This document shows positions 8,019 through 15,140 of a stretch of DNA of 21,372 bases, one piece after another. Each line of letters starts with the position of its first letter. The stretch's first letter is position 1. The DNA lies in the NCBI GenBank assembly GCA_003154135.1, contig PMCN01000145.1, positions 22,978 through 44,349 on the forward strand. Reading direction: 5' to 3'. Source of the stretch: Acidimicrobiaceae bacterium. Lineage in GTDB: Bacteria; Actinomycetota; Acidimicrobiia; Acidimicrobiales; Ilumatobacteraceae. Position numbers and translations under genes: made by a program. The notes below the pieces were generated by a model. The model saw nothing but the letters and a program-made list of their open reading frames with translations. It did no database searches and had not been told where the DNA came from.

Positions 8019-9068
8019 TCAGTCGACCATCTCGCGCAGGGTCTCGATGGCCTTCACCGGGTCGCCGCCGACGGGGTTGACCGACAGGATGGTGACGCCG
8101 GCCTCCTTGTACGCGGCGAGGCGCTCCTTCACGTAGCTCTTCGGGCCGACCAGGTTGGTCTTCTCGAGCATCTGGGTGGGCACCTTCGCCGCCGCTTCGT
8201 CCTTCTTGCCCTCGAGGTACAGGTCTTGGATCGCGATGGCTTCTTCCACGTAGCCGTACTTCTGGCAGATCGTGTTGTAGAAGTTCTTGTCGCGAGCGCC
8301 CATGCCCCCCACGTACAGCGCGGTCTGCGGGCGGGCGAAGTCGAGGATCTTCTGCTGTGCGTCGCCGGTGAGGCTCTCGTCGATGGCGAGCATGCCACCC
8401 GCCGAGATCTGCAACTGGCCGAGCGCGGGATCGCGCTTGGCCAGCCCGGCCTTCAACTCGTCGCCCCACACGTCATGGAACTTCTCGGGATCGAAGAAGA
8501 TCGGCAGCCAGCCGTCGGCCATCTGTGCCGTGGCCGTGACGCTGAGGCCCATCAGGCTCGCCCACCAGATGGGGATGTTCGGACGAACCGGGTGGTTGAT
8601 GAGCTTCAGCGGCTTGCCCAACCCGGTGCCCTGGCCCGCGGACAGCGGCACGTCGACGGTCTGGCCGTGGAACTCGAACTTCTGCTCACGCTTCCAGATC
8701 ATGCGGCAGGACTCGATGTACTCCTTGATGCGCACCATCGGCTTCTCGTACGGGACGCCGTGGAAGCCCTCGATGACCTGCGGACCGGACGCGCCGAGAC
8801 CGAGGATGAAGCGACCGTCGCTCACGTAGTCGCACCCCGCCGCGGTCATCGCCATCAGCGCCGCCGAGCGGGAGAACACGTTGAGGATGCCGGTGCCGAT
8901 CTCGACGCGTTCGGTCTTCGCCGCGAGGTAGCCCACCTGGCTCACGGCGTCGAAGCTGTACGCCTCCGCGATCCACACCACGTCGAGCCCGGCCTTCTCG
9001 AGGTCGACCACGCGTTGCACGGCATCCTTGAACCCACCTGAGTAGTTGATTGCCATCGAGAGCTTCAT
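8019..9068 (-). CDS. LLM class (luciferase-like, probably F420-dependent) oxidoreductase
   Basis: Encodes 349 residues with a TIM-barrel bacterial-luciferase fold. The N-terminal beta strand is MKLSMAINY. The body shows the actinobacterial F420-group pattern: GLDVVWIAEAYSFDAVSQVGYLA, VEIGTGILNVFSRSAALMAMTA, then SDGRFILGLGASGPQVIEGFHG and the RIKEYIE helix. Later, IPIWWASLMGLSVTATAQMADGWLP is the segment that precedes the phosphate-binding side. F420 rather than FMN is inferred from the family and host group. The substrate is unknown. It lies 17 nt after larE on the same strand but may have its own leaderless promoter (TAAGGT ending 7 nt before the ATG; no clear ribosome binding site). Confidence 0.9.
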   Translation of the reverse strand: MKLSMAINYSGGFKDAVQRVVDLEKAGLDVVWIAEAYSFDAVSQVGYLAAKTERVEIGTGILNVFSRSAALMAMTAAGCDYVSDGRFILGLGASGPQVIEGFHGVPYEKPMVRIKEYIESCRMIWKREQKFEFHGQTVDVPLSAGQGTGLGKPLKLINHPVRPNIPIWWASLMGLSVTATAQMADGWLPIFFDPEKFHDVWGDELKAGLAKRDPALGQLQISAGGMLAIDESLTGDAQQKILDFARPQTALYVGGMGARDKNFYNTICQKYGYVEEAIAIQDLYLEGKKDEAAAKVPTQMLEKTNLVGPKSYVKERLAAYKEAGVTILSVNPVGGDPVKAIETLREMVD

Positions 9069-9075
9069 GACGGCG

Positions 9076-9081
9076 ACCTTA
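9076..9081 (-). promoter_or_regulatory. Candidate -10 for leaderless LLM oxidoreductase transcript
   Basis: TAAGGT on the minus strand ends 7 nt before the ATG at 9068, inside the 17-nt gap after larE. A -35 would have to lie within the larE 3' end; none is convincing. Confidence 0.4.
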
Positions 9082-9085
9082 CGCG

Positions 9086-9886
9086 CTATGGATTGAGGTT
9101 CCCTGATCGGAACCCCTCGAGGTCGAGCGTGACGTAGCGGTAGCCCTGCTCGCGCACGGCGCGCACGACGTCGTCGCGCCGCGACAGCAGGGCGGCGAAC
9201 TCGTCGACGGGGACCTCGAGGCGGGCCGTGTGGTCGTAGTGGCGCACGCGCACCTGGCGCAGGCCGAGGCGACGCAGCGCCGACTCGGCGCGGTCGACCT
9301 GGCTGAGCAGCGACACCGACACCTCGGTGCCGTACGGGATCCTGCTGGCGAGGCATGCCATGGCCGGCTTGTCCCACGTGCGCAGGCCCATGTCGAACGA
9401 CGCCGACCGAACGTCGGCCTTGGTGAACCCGGCGACGACGAGCGGGAACTCGGCACCCGCATCGGCGGCGGCCTTCTGACCCGGCCGGTGCTCGCCGAGG
9501 TCGTCGATGTTCACACCGAGCACCACGGTGGCGCCATCGACCGCGGCGATGGGAGCAACGACATCCATCAGCTCGGCCTTGCAGTGGAAGCAGCGGTCGG
9601 AGTCGTTGATGCGGTAGGCCGCGCGCTCCATCTCGTTGGTGACCACCGGAGTCCAGCGCATCCCCCACTCCATCGCCAGCGAGCGGCAGTCGGCTTCCTC
9701 GTCGCCGGCGAGCGACGGCGACACTGCGGTGACGGCGTGGGCCGACGCGCCGAGAGTGCGATGGGCGACGGCGGCGAGGAACGCGCTGTCGGCGCCGCCG
9801 CTGAACGCGACCACCACGCGGCCCAGCCGTGACAGCTCGCCTTCGAGCACGGCGACCTTGCGGGCGATCGGGGCCGACGGATCCAC
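9086..9886 (-). CDS. larE: ATP-dependent sacrificial sulfur transferase LarE
   Basis: Encodes 266 residues with a GTG start at 9886. LarE adenylates the carboxylated pyridinium dinucleotide precursor and transfers sulfur to it on the way to the nickel-pincer nucleotide (NPN) cofactor. Visible motifs are the PP-loop FSGGADSAF (28-36), the NDSDRCFHCK segment (94-103) with a CxxC (C99, C102), and KPAMACLASRIPYG (173-186). C178 aligns by context with the sacrificial or cluster cysteine of the family. With C99 and C102 it makes the three-cysteine set associated with [4Fe-4S]-type LarE, which would use the cluster to carry sulfur rather than sacrifice its own side chain; this last step is inference. 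No larA, larB or larC lies in this window. TAGGGT 6 nt before the GTG suggests a leaderless mRNA. Confidence 0.92.
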   Translation of the reverse strand: MDPSAPIARKVAVLEGELSRLGRVVVAFSGGADSAFLAAVAHRTLGASAHAVTAVSPSLAGDEEADCRSLAMEWGMRWTPVVTNEMERAAYRINDSDRCFHCKAELMDVVAPIAAVDGATVVLGVNIDDLGEHRPGQKAAADAGAEFPLVVAGFTKADVRSASFDMGLRTWDKPAMACLASRIPYGTEVSVSLLSQVDRAESALRRLGLRQVRVRHYDHTARLEVPVDEFAALLSRRDDVVRAVREQGYRYVTLDLEGFRSGNLNP

Positions 9887-9892
9887 GCAGCA

Positions 9893-9898
9893 ACCCTA
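9893..9898 (-). promoter_or_regulatory. Candidate -10 for leaderless larE transcript
   Basis: TAGGGT on the minus strand, followed by 6 nt and the GTG start at 9886. No ribosome binding site is seen before the GTG. Confidence 0.35.
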
Positions 9899-9938
9899 TC
9901 GACGGCAGCCGGGGCGGCGCGGCGCCGGGAGAGCGCCG

Positions 9939-10013
9939 ATCTGGGCAGCCACGGTGCCGGGATCCGGCGGTCGACGCGCCCAGAAGCGGGTTTGGCGGGG
10001 ATCTTTCCCAGAT
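9939..10013 (+). other. Possible structured leader with two exclusive pairings upstream of the diguanylate cyclase
   Basis: The gap 9887-10075 contains no gene. ATCTGGG at 9939-9945 can pair with CCCAGAT at 10007-10013, but CTGGGC at 9941-9946 can instead pair with GCCCAG at 9978-9983. Between them GCCGG-GAT-CCGGC forms a small hairpin (about 9956-9968). I see none of the conserved motifs of the c-di-GMP riboswitches. High GC content makes chance pairing easy. Confidence 0.22.
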
Positions 10014-10075
10014 GCCGGGCCTCAATCCGGGCGGTTCTCGTGCCGATGATCCATGCAATCGACGGGAATCGACCC

Positions 10076-11605
10076 ATGACCAGCATCACCGCCTCAACGC
10101 AACGCCACGCAGCGCCCAGGCCCGCGCGCCGGGAAGTCGCCGCCACCGGCCCGAGCGCGCTCGCGCTGTGGCTCGGTCTCGCAGTGGTGGCCGGCGTCGC
10201 GATGTGCGTCTACGTGGCGCTCGACGGCCGCATCGCCGAGGCGTGGTTCCAGGTGTGCGCATGGGGCGCAGTAGGCACGTTCTTCTTCCGCGTGCGACGC
10301 CTCGGCGCGCTCCGGCTGCCGTGGTTGCTGGTGGGCGGCGGCTTTGCGCTGTTCGCCCTCGGCGACCTGCTGTTCTCGCTCAACGAGTACCTCTGGCACA
10401 TCGACGCGTTCCCGTCGAGCGCCGACGTCGCCTACCTGGCGGGCTATCCCGTGCTCACCATCGGATTGGCCGCACTGGTGCGGCGCGAGGGCGGTGTCGA
10501 GACGCGGGCCGCCCTCATCGATGCCGGCATCGTCATCACCCCGCTGGCGGTCACGGCGTGGCTGTACCTCATCGAGCCTTCCGCGACGGGATCAGGCGTC
10601 ACGCTGCTGGAGCAGGCCGTGAGCGGGGCCTACCCGGTGGGCGACCTGCTGTGCCTCGCGGTGATCGTGCGCCTCCTGGCCGGGCTCGGCGCCAACCGCT
10701 CGGTCGGTCAGCCGGCCCTCGGCGTGCTCGTCGGCGGCCTGGTGGCCATGCTCGCCGCCGACATCGCCTTCGTCTACGGCGAACTGCACGGCAGCTACGT
10801 CAGCGGCGGCTGGCTCGACAGCGTGTACCTCGTGTCGTACCTCGCGCTCGCCGCCACAGCGATGAGTCCGTCGATCATCGAGGTGGGCACCCGCCGCTTC
10901 CCGACCGACGTCACGCTCAGCCGCCGCCGTCTGGTGCTGCTCGCTCTCGCCGCGCTGTCGATCCCCGGTCTGCTCGCGTTGCAGTGGTGGCGCGGCGCCG
11001 AGCTCACCGTGCCGCTGGTGGTGGGCGGCACCGTCGTGTCGTTCCTGCTCGTGGTCGCGCGCATGAGCGGTCTGGTGCACGCCCTCGAGGCGTCGCGCTC
11101 GCAGCTCCGCTTCGAGGCCACTCACGATGTGCTCACCGGCCTGCCCAACCGCCAGTGCTTCGACGCCGAGTTCGAGCGCACGCTGCGCCGCGGCCAGGCG
11201 GGTGCGCTGATGTTCGTCGACCTCGACCAGTTCAAGGCCGTCAACGACACGCTGGGTCACCGCGAGGGCGACAGGGTGCTGGTGGACGTTGCCTCCGTGC
11301 TCACCACCACCGTGCGCAAGTGCGACATGGTGGCGCGCTACGCGGGCGACGAGTTCGTCGTGCTGCTCGACGGCACCGAGCCGCAGGAGCTGATGGCCAT
11401 CGCCGAGCGCTTGAGCAGCCGCCTCGACATCCGTCGCATCGGCGTCGACGGCGAACTGACCGTCACGGCATCGATCGGTCTCGTGCAGTGGACGTCGGGC
11501 ACCACCGCCGACACCGCCGAGCGGCTGCTGCACGCGGCAGACGGTGCCATGTACGAGGCGAAGCGCACCGTCGGCACCGCGCTGGTGATCGCTGAACGCT
11601 GCTGA
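10076..11605 (+). CDS. Membrane-bound diguanylate cyclase (AGDEF variant, polytopic sensor domain)
   Basis: Encodes 509 residues. Likely condenses two GTP to c-di-GMP. Residues 28-335 carry about nine to ten hydrophobic helices (for example 28-49, 83-102, 118-135, 147-166, 217-238, 285-303, 311-330), forming an integral-membrane input domain that I cannot assign to a named MASE family. A short linker (HALEASRSQLRFEATHD) leads to the GGDEF domain: DVLTGLPNR (351-359), metal Asp in VDLDQFKAVND (D382), and the active-site loop AGDEF (423-427), where Ala at the first position is a common active variant. The product-inhibition I-site RxxD is present as RKCD (414-417), five residues upstream. There is no EAL domain. 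Start ATG 10076 was chosen because the protein then begins with a short polar tail; ATG 10046 is in frame. Ends 3 bp before the convergent SnoaL-like stop. Confidence 0.9.
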   Translation: MTSITASTQRHAAPRPARREVAATGPSALALWLGLAVVAGVAMCVYVALDGRIAEAWFQVCAWGAVGTFFFRVRRLGALRLPWLLVGGGFALFALGDLLFSLNEYLWHIDAFPSSADVAYLAGYPVLTIGLAALVRREGGVETRAALIDAGIVITPLAVTAWLYLIEPSATGSGVTLLEQAVSGAYPVGDLLCLAVIVRLLAGLGANRSVGQPALGVLVGGLVAMLAADIAFVYGELHGSYVSGGWLDSVYLVSYLALAATAMSPSIIEVGTRRFPTDVTLSRRRLVLLALAALSIPGLLALQWWRGAELTVPLVVGGTVVSFLLVVARMSGLVHALEASRSQLRFEATHDVLTGLPNRQCFDAEFERTLRRGQAGALMFVDLDQFKAVNDTLGHREGDRVLVDVASVLTTTVRKCDMVARYAGDEFVVLLDGTEPQELMAIAERLSSRLDIRRIGVDGELTVTASIGLVQWTSGTTADTAERLLHAADGAMYEAKRTVGTALVIAERC

Positions 11606-11608
11606 CCC

Positions 11609-12070
11609 TCAGTCGCCGGGAGCGCCCGTCAAGTCGAGCGCGTGGAGCACCGCCGCCTGGTCGTAGTACGGCCGCTCGCACACGATCTTGTCGGTGCCGG
11701 CCTCGAACTCGAACGAGGCCGCCATCCGCACGCGGAACGCGCGGCCGGTCGGCTCCACCGTGCGGCCAGGCAAGCGGAGCGGGCCGAGGTGCGTGCCGGT
11801 GAGCCAGAACTCGACCAGCACCGCAGCGTGCTGCCGATCGGCGGCGATCGCAATCACCTCGTTGGCCTGGTCGGGAAACGGCGTGCGCGACGCCCGGAAG
11901 TAGCCGCGCACCGCTTCCTCCCCGTCGAACACCGTGCCACTGCCGTACATCTCGTAGCGCGGGTGGGCGAACGTGGCGATCACACCGTCCCAGTCACCCA
12001 CGCACTCGAGCGCCATGTGACGCAGGACGGTGTCGATGCGGGCGGCGTCCAGCGTGTCGGCGGTGCTCAT
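11609..12070 (-). CDS. SnoaL-like (NTF2 superfamily) protein
   Basis: Encodes 153 residues with a cone-shaped alpha+beta barrel of the NTF2/SnoaL type. The N-terminal helix pair is RIDTVLRHMALECVGDWDGVIATFAHPRYEMYG, with the usual W-D-V/I-FA-P order in which the last helix leads into the first strand. Next come the G-EAVRGYFRASRTPFPD helix and the strand block AAVLVEFWLTGTH, then FRVRMAASFEFEAGTDKIVCERPYYDQAAV. The ERPYYD motif near the C terminus occurs in many ester cyclase or polyketide-cyclase-like relatives; the actual function is unknown (carrier, isomerase or small hydrolase are all possible). It diverges from arsR with 85 bp between start codons, so the ArsR operator at 12126-12145 could affect it too. 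Confidence 0.85.
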   Translation of the reverse strand: MSTADTLDAARIDTVLRHMALECVGDWDGVIATFAHPRYEMYGSGTVFDGEEAVRGYFRASRTPFPDQANEVIAIAADRQHAAVLVEFWLTGTHLGPLRLPGRTVEPTGRAFRVRMAASFEFEAGTDKIVCERPYYDQAAVLHALDLTGAPGD

Positions 12071-12120
12071 GGACGCCGATCCGATCAGCCCGGCGACGCC
12101 GGGTCAACTGCGCCGTCGAC

Positions 12121-12148
12121 TTGACATATGCCGATATCAGTATATTAT
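12121..12148 (+). promoter_or_regulatory. arsR promoter with overlapping palindromic operator
   Basis: TTGACA at 12121-12126, 16-nt spacer, TATTAT at 12143-12148, then exactly 7 nt to the ATG at 12156, so transcription should begin at or next to the start codon. Between the two hexamers lies an AT-rich dyad ATAT-N3-GATATC-N3-ATAT (12126-12145), an outlier in this GC-rich region. It would be an ideal site for the ArsR dimer to block polymerase, giving autoregulation of the operon. Confidence 0.75.
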
Positions 12149-12155
12149 CGCGCCC

Positions 12156-12506
12156 ATGTCCCGGGCCGCCACCACCGCCGACGTGTTCAACGCCGTCGGC
12201 GACGATGCGCGACGCGAGCTGCTCGACGCACTGGCCACCGGCGAGGCCACCGTGGGCGAGCTCGTCGAGCGACTCGGCCGCGATCAGCCCCAGGTGTCGA
12301 AGCACCTGCGCGTGCTCCGCGAGGTCGACCTCGTACGCTGCCGCAACGCCGGGCGTCACCGCCTGTACCGCGTGCATCGCCCGGGCCTCGCCCCGCTGCA
12401 GCACTGGCTCGGCCACCTCACCACCACCGTCAACGAGCACTACGACCGGCTCGACGACTACCTGCACGATCTCCAACGCGAGTCCCTCCACGGAAGCGAG
12501 AACTGA
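12156..12506 (+). CDS. ArsR family winged-helix transcriptional repressor
   Basis: Encodes 116 residues, a typical ArsR length. The N-terminal helices are ADVFNAVGDDARRELLDALATG. The DNA-recognition helix-turn-helix is TVGELVERLGRDQPQVSKHLRVLREVDLV (about 31-59), followed by the wing CRNAGRHRLYRVHRPGLAPLQHWL. There is no CxCxxC metal site; this subgroup (ArsR paired with AHSA1/SRPBCC genes) is usually not a metal sensor. A ribosome binding site is absent, in line with a leaderless mRNA. The stop is separated by 1 nt from the next ATG (TGAC-ATG), so the two are translationally linked and the downstream protein is the probable regulated target. Confidence 0.93.
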   Translation: MSRAATTADVFNAVGDDARRELLDALATGEATVGELVERLGRDQPQVSKHLRVLREVDLVRCRNAGRHRLYRVHRPGLAPLQHWLGHLTTTVNEHYDRLDDYLHDLQRESLHGSEN

Positions 12507-12507
12507 C

Positions 12508-13551
12508 ATGACCACCCGACACGGCTCGGCGACGGTGACGCTGCCGAGCGACACCGAGATCCTCATCTCCCGCAGCTTCGACGCACCCCGTGCCCTCGTG
12601 TGGGACGCGCTCACCACACCACGGCACCTGCTGCGCTGGTGGGGGCCGCACAGCTGCCCGCTCGTCGACTGTCACGTCGACCTCCGCGTCGGTGGCTCGT
12701 GGCGCTACGTGGCCCGCAACGCCGACGGCGTCGAGCTCGCATGGCACGGCGAGTACCGCGAGATCGCGCCGCCCGACCACATCGTGTCGACCGAGGTGTT
12801 CGAGGGCTTCCCCGATGCGGCCTCGCTCAACACGATGACGCTCACCGAGGTCGACGGGGTCACGACGCTGCAGACGCTGGTGCGCCACCAGCGCAAGGAG
12901 TACCGCGACGGGCACATCGCCTCGGGCATGGAGGGCGGCATGCAGTCCACGTTCGACCGGCTCGACGACCTCATGGCCATCTCCGGGACGGCCGCCGAGC
13001 GGTTCCGCCGCGTGGCCGGCCGCTTCTCCGACCGTGTGGCCGAGGTGCCCGATGCAATGTGGTCGAACCCTGCGCCGTGTGCCGGCTGGACCGCTCGCGA
13101 CGTGGTGCGTCACCTCGTCGAGTGGGTGCCGTCGGTGATCGGCCGGTCGGGGCTCGAGATCGGAGCGGGTCCGTCCGTCGATGCCGATCCTGCGGGGGCG
13201 TGGCACCACCTCGCCGATGCGTTGCAGGATGCGCTCGACGATCCGGCCGTCGCCGCGACGGAGTTCGACGCCGGGCCTCCCGGTCGCATGACCGTCGAAC
13301 GGGCCATCGACATGCTGGTCACCGGCGACGTGCTCGTGCACACGTGGGATCTCGCCCGCGCAACCGGCCTCGACGAGCGACTCGACGACGGGCTGGTGAG
13401 CGCGATGCTCGAGGGGATGCAGTCGATCGACGAGTTGCTGCGCACGAGTGGCCACTACGGCCCGAAGGTGGCAGTGCCCGACGACGCCGACGAGCGGACC
13501 AAGCTCATCGCCTTCACGGGCCGCGATCCGTACGCTCGCCCCGGCACCTGA
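12508..13551 (+). CDS. Fusion of AHSA1/SRPBCC domain with a maleylpyruvate isomerase/DinB-like domain
   Basis: Encodes 347 residues. Residues about 10-150 form an SRPBCC (AHSA1-type) ligand-binding domain: ILISRSFDAPRALVWDALTTP, RWWGPHSC, VGGSWRYV, then strands to TLQTLVRH and a C-terminal helix GMEGGMQSTFDRLDDL. Residues about 157-347 match the mycothiol-dependent maleylpyruvate isomerase N-terminal (DinB-like four-helix) family: PCAGWTARDVVRHLVEW followed, after MTVERAIDMLVTGD, by VLVHTWDLARATGLD. The two His residues in these motifs are the usual metal ligands; a third acidic or His ligand was not placed with certainty. The reading frame is continuous across the join. The partner ArsR gene lies 1 nt upstream. 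The ligand and reaction are unknown; a thiol-linked detoxification role is an inference. Confidence 0.88.
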   Translation: MTTRHGSATVTLPSDTEILISRSFDAPRALVWDALTTPRHLLRWWGPHSCPLVDCHVDLRVGGSWRYVARNADGVELAWHGEYREIAPPDHIVSTEVFEGFPDAASLNTMTLTEVDGVTTLQTLVRHQRKEYRDGHIASGMEGGMQSTFDRLDDLMAISGTAAERFRRVAGRFSDRVAEVPDAMWSNPAPCAGWTARDVVRHLVEWVPSVIGRSGLEIGAGPSVDADPAGAWHHLADALQDALDDPAVAATEFDAGPPGRMTVERAIDMLVTGDVLVHTWDLARATGLDERLDDGLVSAMLEGMQSIDELLRTSGHYGPKVAVPDDADERTKLIAFTGRDPYARPGT

Positions 13552-13597
13552 CGACGGTCACCCGACGACGGTCACCCGACGACCTCACCTGACGACT
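13545..13597. repeat. 14-bp tandem repeat downstream of the AHSA1 fusion gene
   Basis: Units on the plus strand are ACGACGGTCACCCG (13551-13564), an identical second copy (13565-13578), ACGACCTCACCTG (13579-13591, one base shorter) and a partial ACGACT (13592-13597). CACCTG at 13545-13550, the very end of the coding region, already fits the unit. The unit matches that of 2345-2394 read on its minus strand (ACGACGGTCATCAC). Confidence 0.85.
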
Positions 13598-13678
13598 GGG
13601 CGGCGCCGAGGCAGGTGGTGCGGGTACCGATGCCACCCCCACCTGGCGGCGCAACCACGTTGGGGGCACCATGTGGCC

Positions 13679-14041
13679 ATGACCACGTCGCCCGACCCGC
13701 ACGAGTTCGCCGCCGAGTGGATCGACGCGTGGAACACGCACGACCTCGATCGAATCATCGGTCACTACGCGCTCGATGTGGTGTTCACATCGCCGGTGGC
13801 CGCGACGATCGTGCCCGACAGCGGTGGAGAGATCCGCGGCATCGACGCACTGCGTGCGTACTGGGCCGAAGGTTTGCGACGCCTTCCCGACCTGCACTTC
13901 GAGCTCGACCAGGTGCTGACCACCGCCGGCGGGTGCACCCTGCTCTACCGCAACGAACGCGGCCAGCAGGTGGCGGAGACGATGCTGTTCGGGAGCGATG
14001 GTCGCGTGTGTCGTGGGGTGGGTGCTTACGGCAGCCGGTAG
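13679..14041 (+). CDS. SnoaL-like (NTF2 superfamily) domain protein
   Basis: Encodes 120 residues. It has the single-domain NTF2 pattern: HEFAAEWIDAWNTHDLDRIIGHYALDVVFTSPVAA, then GGEIRGIDALRAYWAEGLRRLPDLHFELDQVL and the strand pair TLLYRNERGQQVAETMLFGSDGRVCRGVGAYG. A-W-HDL-I--Y---V-F-SP is the classic start of the family. The start is ATG 13679; GTG 13673 is in frame and has GGGGG 6 nt upstream, so the protein may begin two codons earlier. It lies 127 bp after the AHSA1 fusion gene, past the repeat array, and may or may not be cotranscribed with it. Function unknown. The stop overlaps the 3' end of the minus-strand remnant at 14026. Confidence 0.82.
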   Translation: MTTSPDPHEFAAEWIDAWNTHDLDRIIGHYALDVVFTSPVAATIVPDSGGEIRGIDALRAYWAEGLRRLPDLHFELDQVLTTAGGCTLLYRNERGQQVAETMLFGSDGRVCRGVGAYGSR

Positions 14042-14157
14042 ATGCGCTGCAGGTTGCGCAACGCCGCCTTCGGGCCTTTCGTGCGCACGAGGCCGTCGGC
14101 GATGGCGGCGCGCACGGTGGTGCGTCCCTGGCGGATGTCGAACCAGACCCGCGGACC
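14026..14157 (-). pseudogene. 3' remnant of a gene of unknown family
   Basis: After the LysR stop the minus strand keeps a protein-like reading frame of 43 codons, beginning GPRVWFDIRQGRTTVRAAI and containing ADGLVRTKGPKAALRNL before ending RIYRLP and TAA. Composition looks coding (helix, DG turn, basic-amphipathic helix), but no start codon with a ribosome binding site precedes it and its N terminus would run into the LysR 3' end. The TVRAAIADGLVRTKGPKAAL part reminds me of the SCP2-like tail of some HxlR-type regulators; this is a weak guess. It overlaps the SnoaL-like 3' end by 16 nt. Confidence 0.35.
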
Positions 14158-14182
14158 GGTGGACGATCGGCGATGCCCGGGG

Positions 14183-15133
14183 TCAGGGGCGCAACGAGCG
14201 CAGTTGCACCGAGGCCAGCGCAGCGAGCTCAGCGCGGGCGGTCTCGATGAACCGTTCGAGCGCAAACGACGGGGTGCGCTCGGCCGACCACGTGAGTGAG
14301 ATGACGCGATGCAGGTCGTCGCGCAGCGGCACGATCACGCCGCCGTCGGGCAGACCCGGTTCCACCGTGAGGCCGGGCTGCACCGCACACCCGAGTCCCG
14401 CGTGCACCAGTCGCTGGCGCGTGGGGTTGTCGGGCGTGCGGACCACGGTGCGCCCACTGACGCCTGCGGCGCGCAACGCCTGTTCGCCCTTCGCCGCGCA
14501 GGAATCGCCGATGGCACCGTCGACGAACTCCTCACCATCGAGGTCGTGCAACGAGATCGATCGCCGCTTCGCGAGACGGTGACCCGGCGGCACGAGCGCG
14601 ACGAAGCGATCGACCATCACGTCGAGCGACTCCATGCCGTCACCCACCTTCGACGCTTCGACGAACGCGACGTCGAGCGCGCCACCGCGCACCAGGTCGG
14701 CGAGCTCGCCCTCCTTGCCCTCGTTGTGGATGGAGACCGAGATCTCGGGCCAGTCGCGCCGGTACGCGGCCAGCACGCGGGGCAGCAACCGGGCGCCTGC
14801 CGACTGGAACGTGCCCACGCGGAGCGAGCCGGCCGATCCCTCCTCCAGCGCACTGAGCTCGCTGCGCGCCATGTCGAGCCGATCGAGGATCCATCTCGCA
14901 TGCGTGAGCACCGCTTCGCCGGCATCGGTGAGGGTGACAGGTCGCGGCCCGGAACCGCGGTCGACCAGCCGCTGCCCCACCACCCGCTCGAGGGCGGCGA
15001 GCTGTTGCGACACCGCGCTCTGTCCGTAGCCGAGCACCTCGGCCGCGCGGCTGATCGAGCGCGTCTCGGCGATCGCCGACAAGGCCGCGAGATGCCGAAC
15101 GTCGAGGTTCCAGAGTTCATTCGCACTTGCCAT
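14183..15133 (-). CDS. LysR family transcriptional regulator
   Basis: Encodes 316 residues from ATG 15133 (318 from the in-frame ATG 15139). The winged helix-turn-helix is at the N terminus: LDVRHLAALSAIAETRSISRAAEVLGYGQSAVSQQLAALERVVGQRLVDR, then a linker helix (GEAVLTHARWILDRLDMARSELSAL). The effector domain begins with SLRVGTFQSAGARLLPRVLAAYRRDWP and continues through LDVAFV and FVALVPPGHRLA. The inducer is unknown. The shorter start is preferred because TAAGAT ends 7 nt before it and no ribosome binding site is seen. The gene diverges from the micropeptide gene at 15250, the usual arrangement for a LysR regulator and its target. Confidence 0.93.
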   Translation of the reverse strand: MASANELWNLDVRHLAALSAIAETRSISRAAEVLGYGQSAVSQQLAALERVVGQRLVDRGSGPRPVTLTDAGEAVLTHARWILDRLDMARSELSALEEGSAGSLRVGTFQSAGARLLPRVLAAYRRDWPEISVSIHNEGKEGELADLVRGGALDVAFVEASKVGDGMESLDVMVDRFVALVPPGHRLAKRRSISLHDLDGEEFVDGAIGDSCAAKGEQALRAAGVSGRTVVRTPDNPTRQRLVHAGLGCAVQPGLTVEPGLPDGGVIVPLRDDLHRVISLTWSAERTPSFALERFIETARAELAALASVQLRSLRP

Positions 15134-15140
15134 GAACATG

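Noticed and set aside
9887..10075. Known c-di-GMP or cobalamin riboswitch before the diguanylate cyclase
   Set aside because: None of the conserved core motifs of these riboswitches could be found; only unspecific GC-rich pairings.
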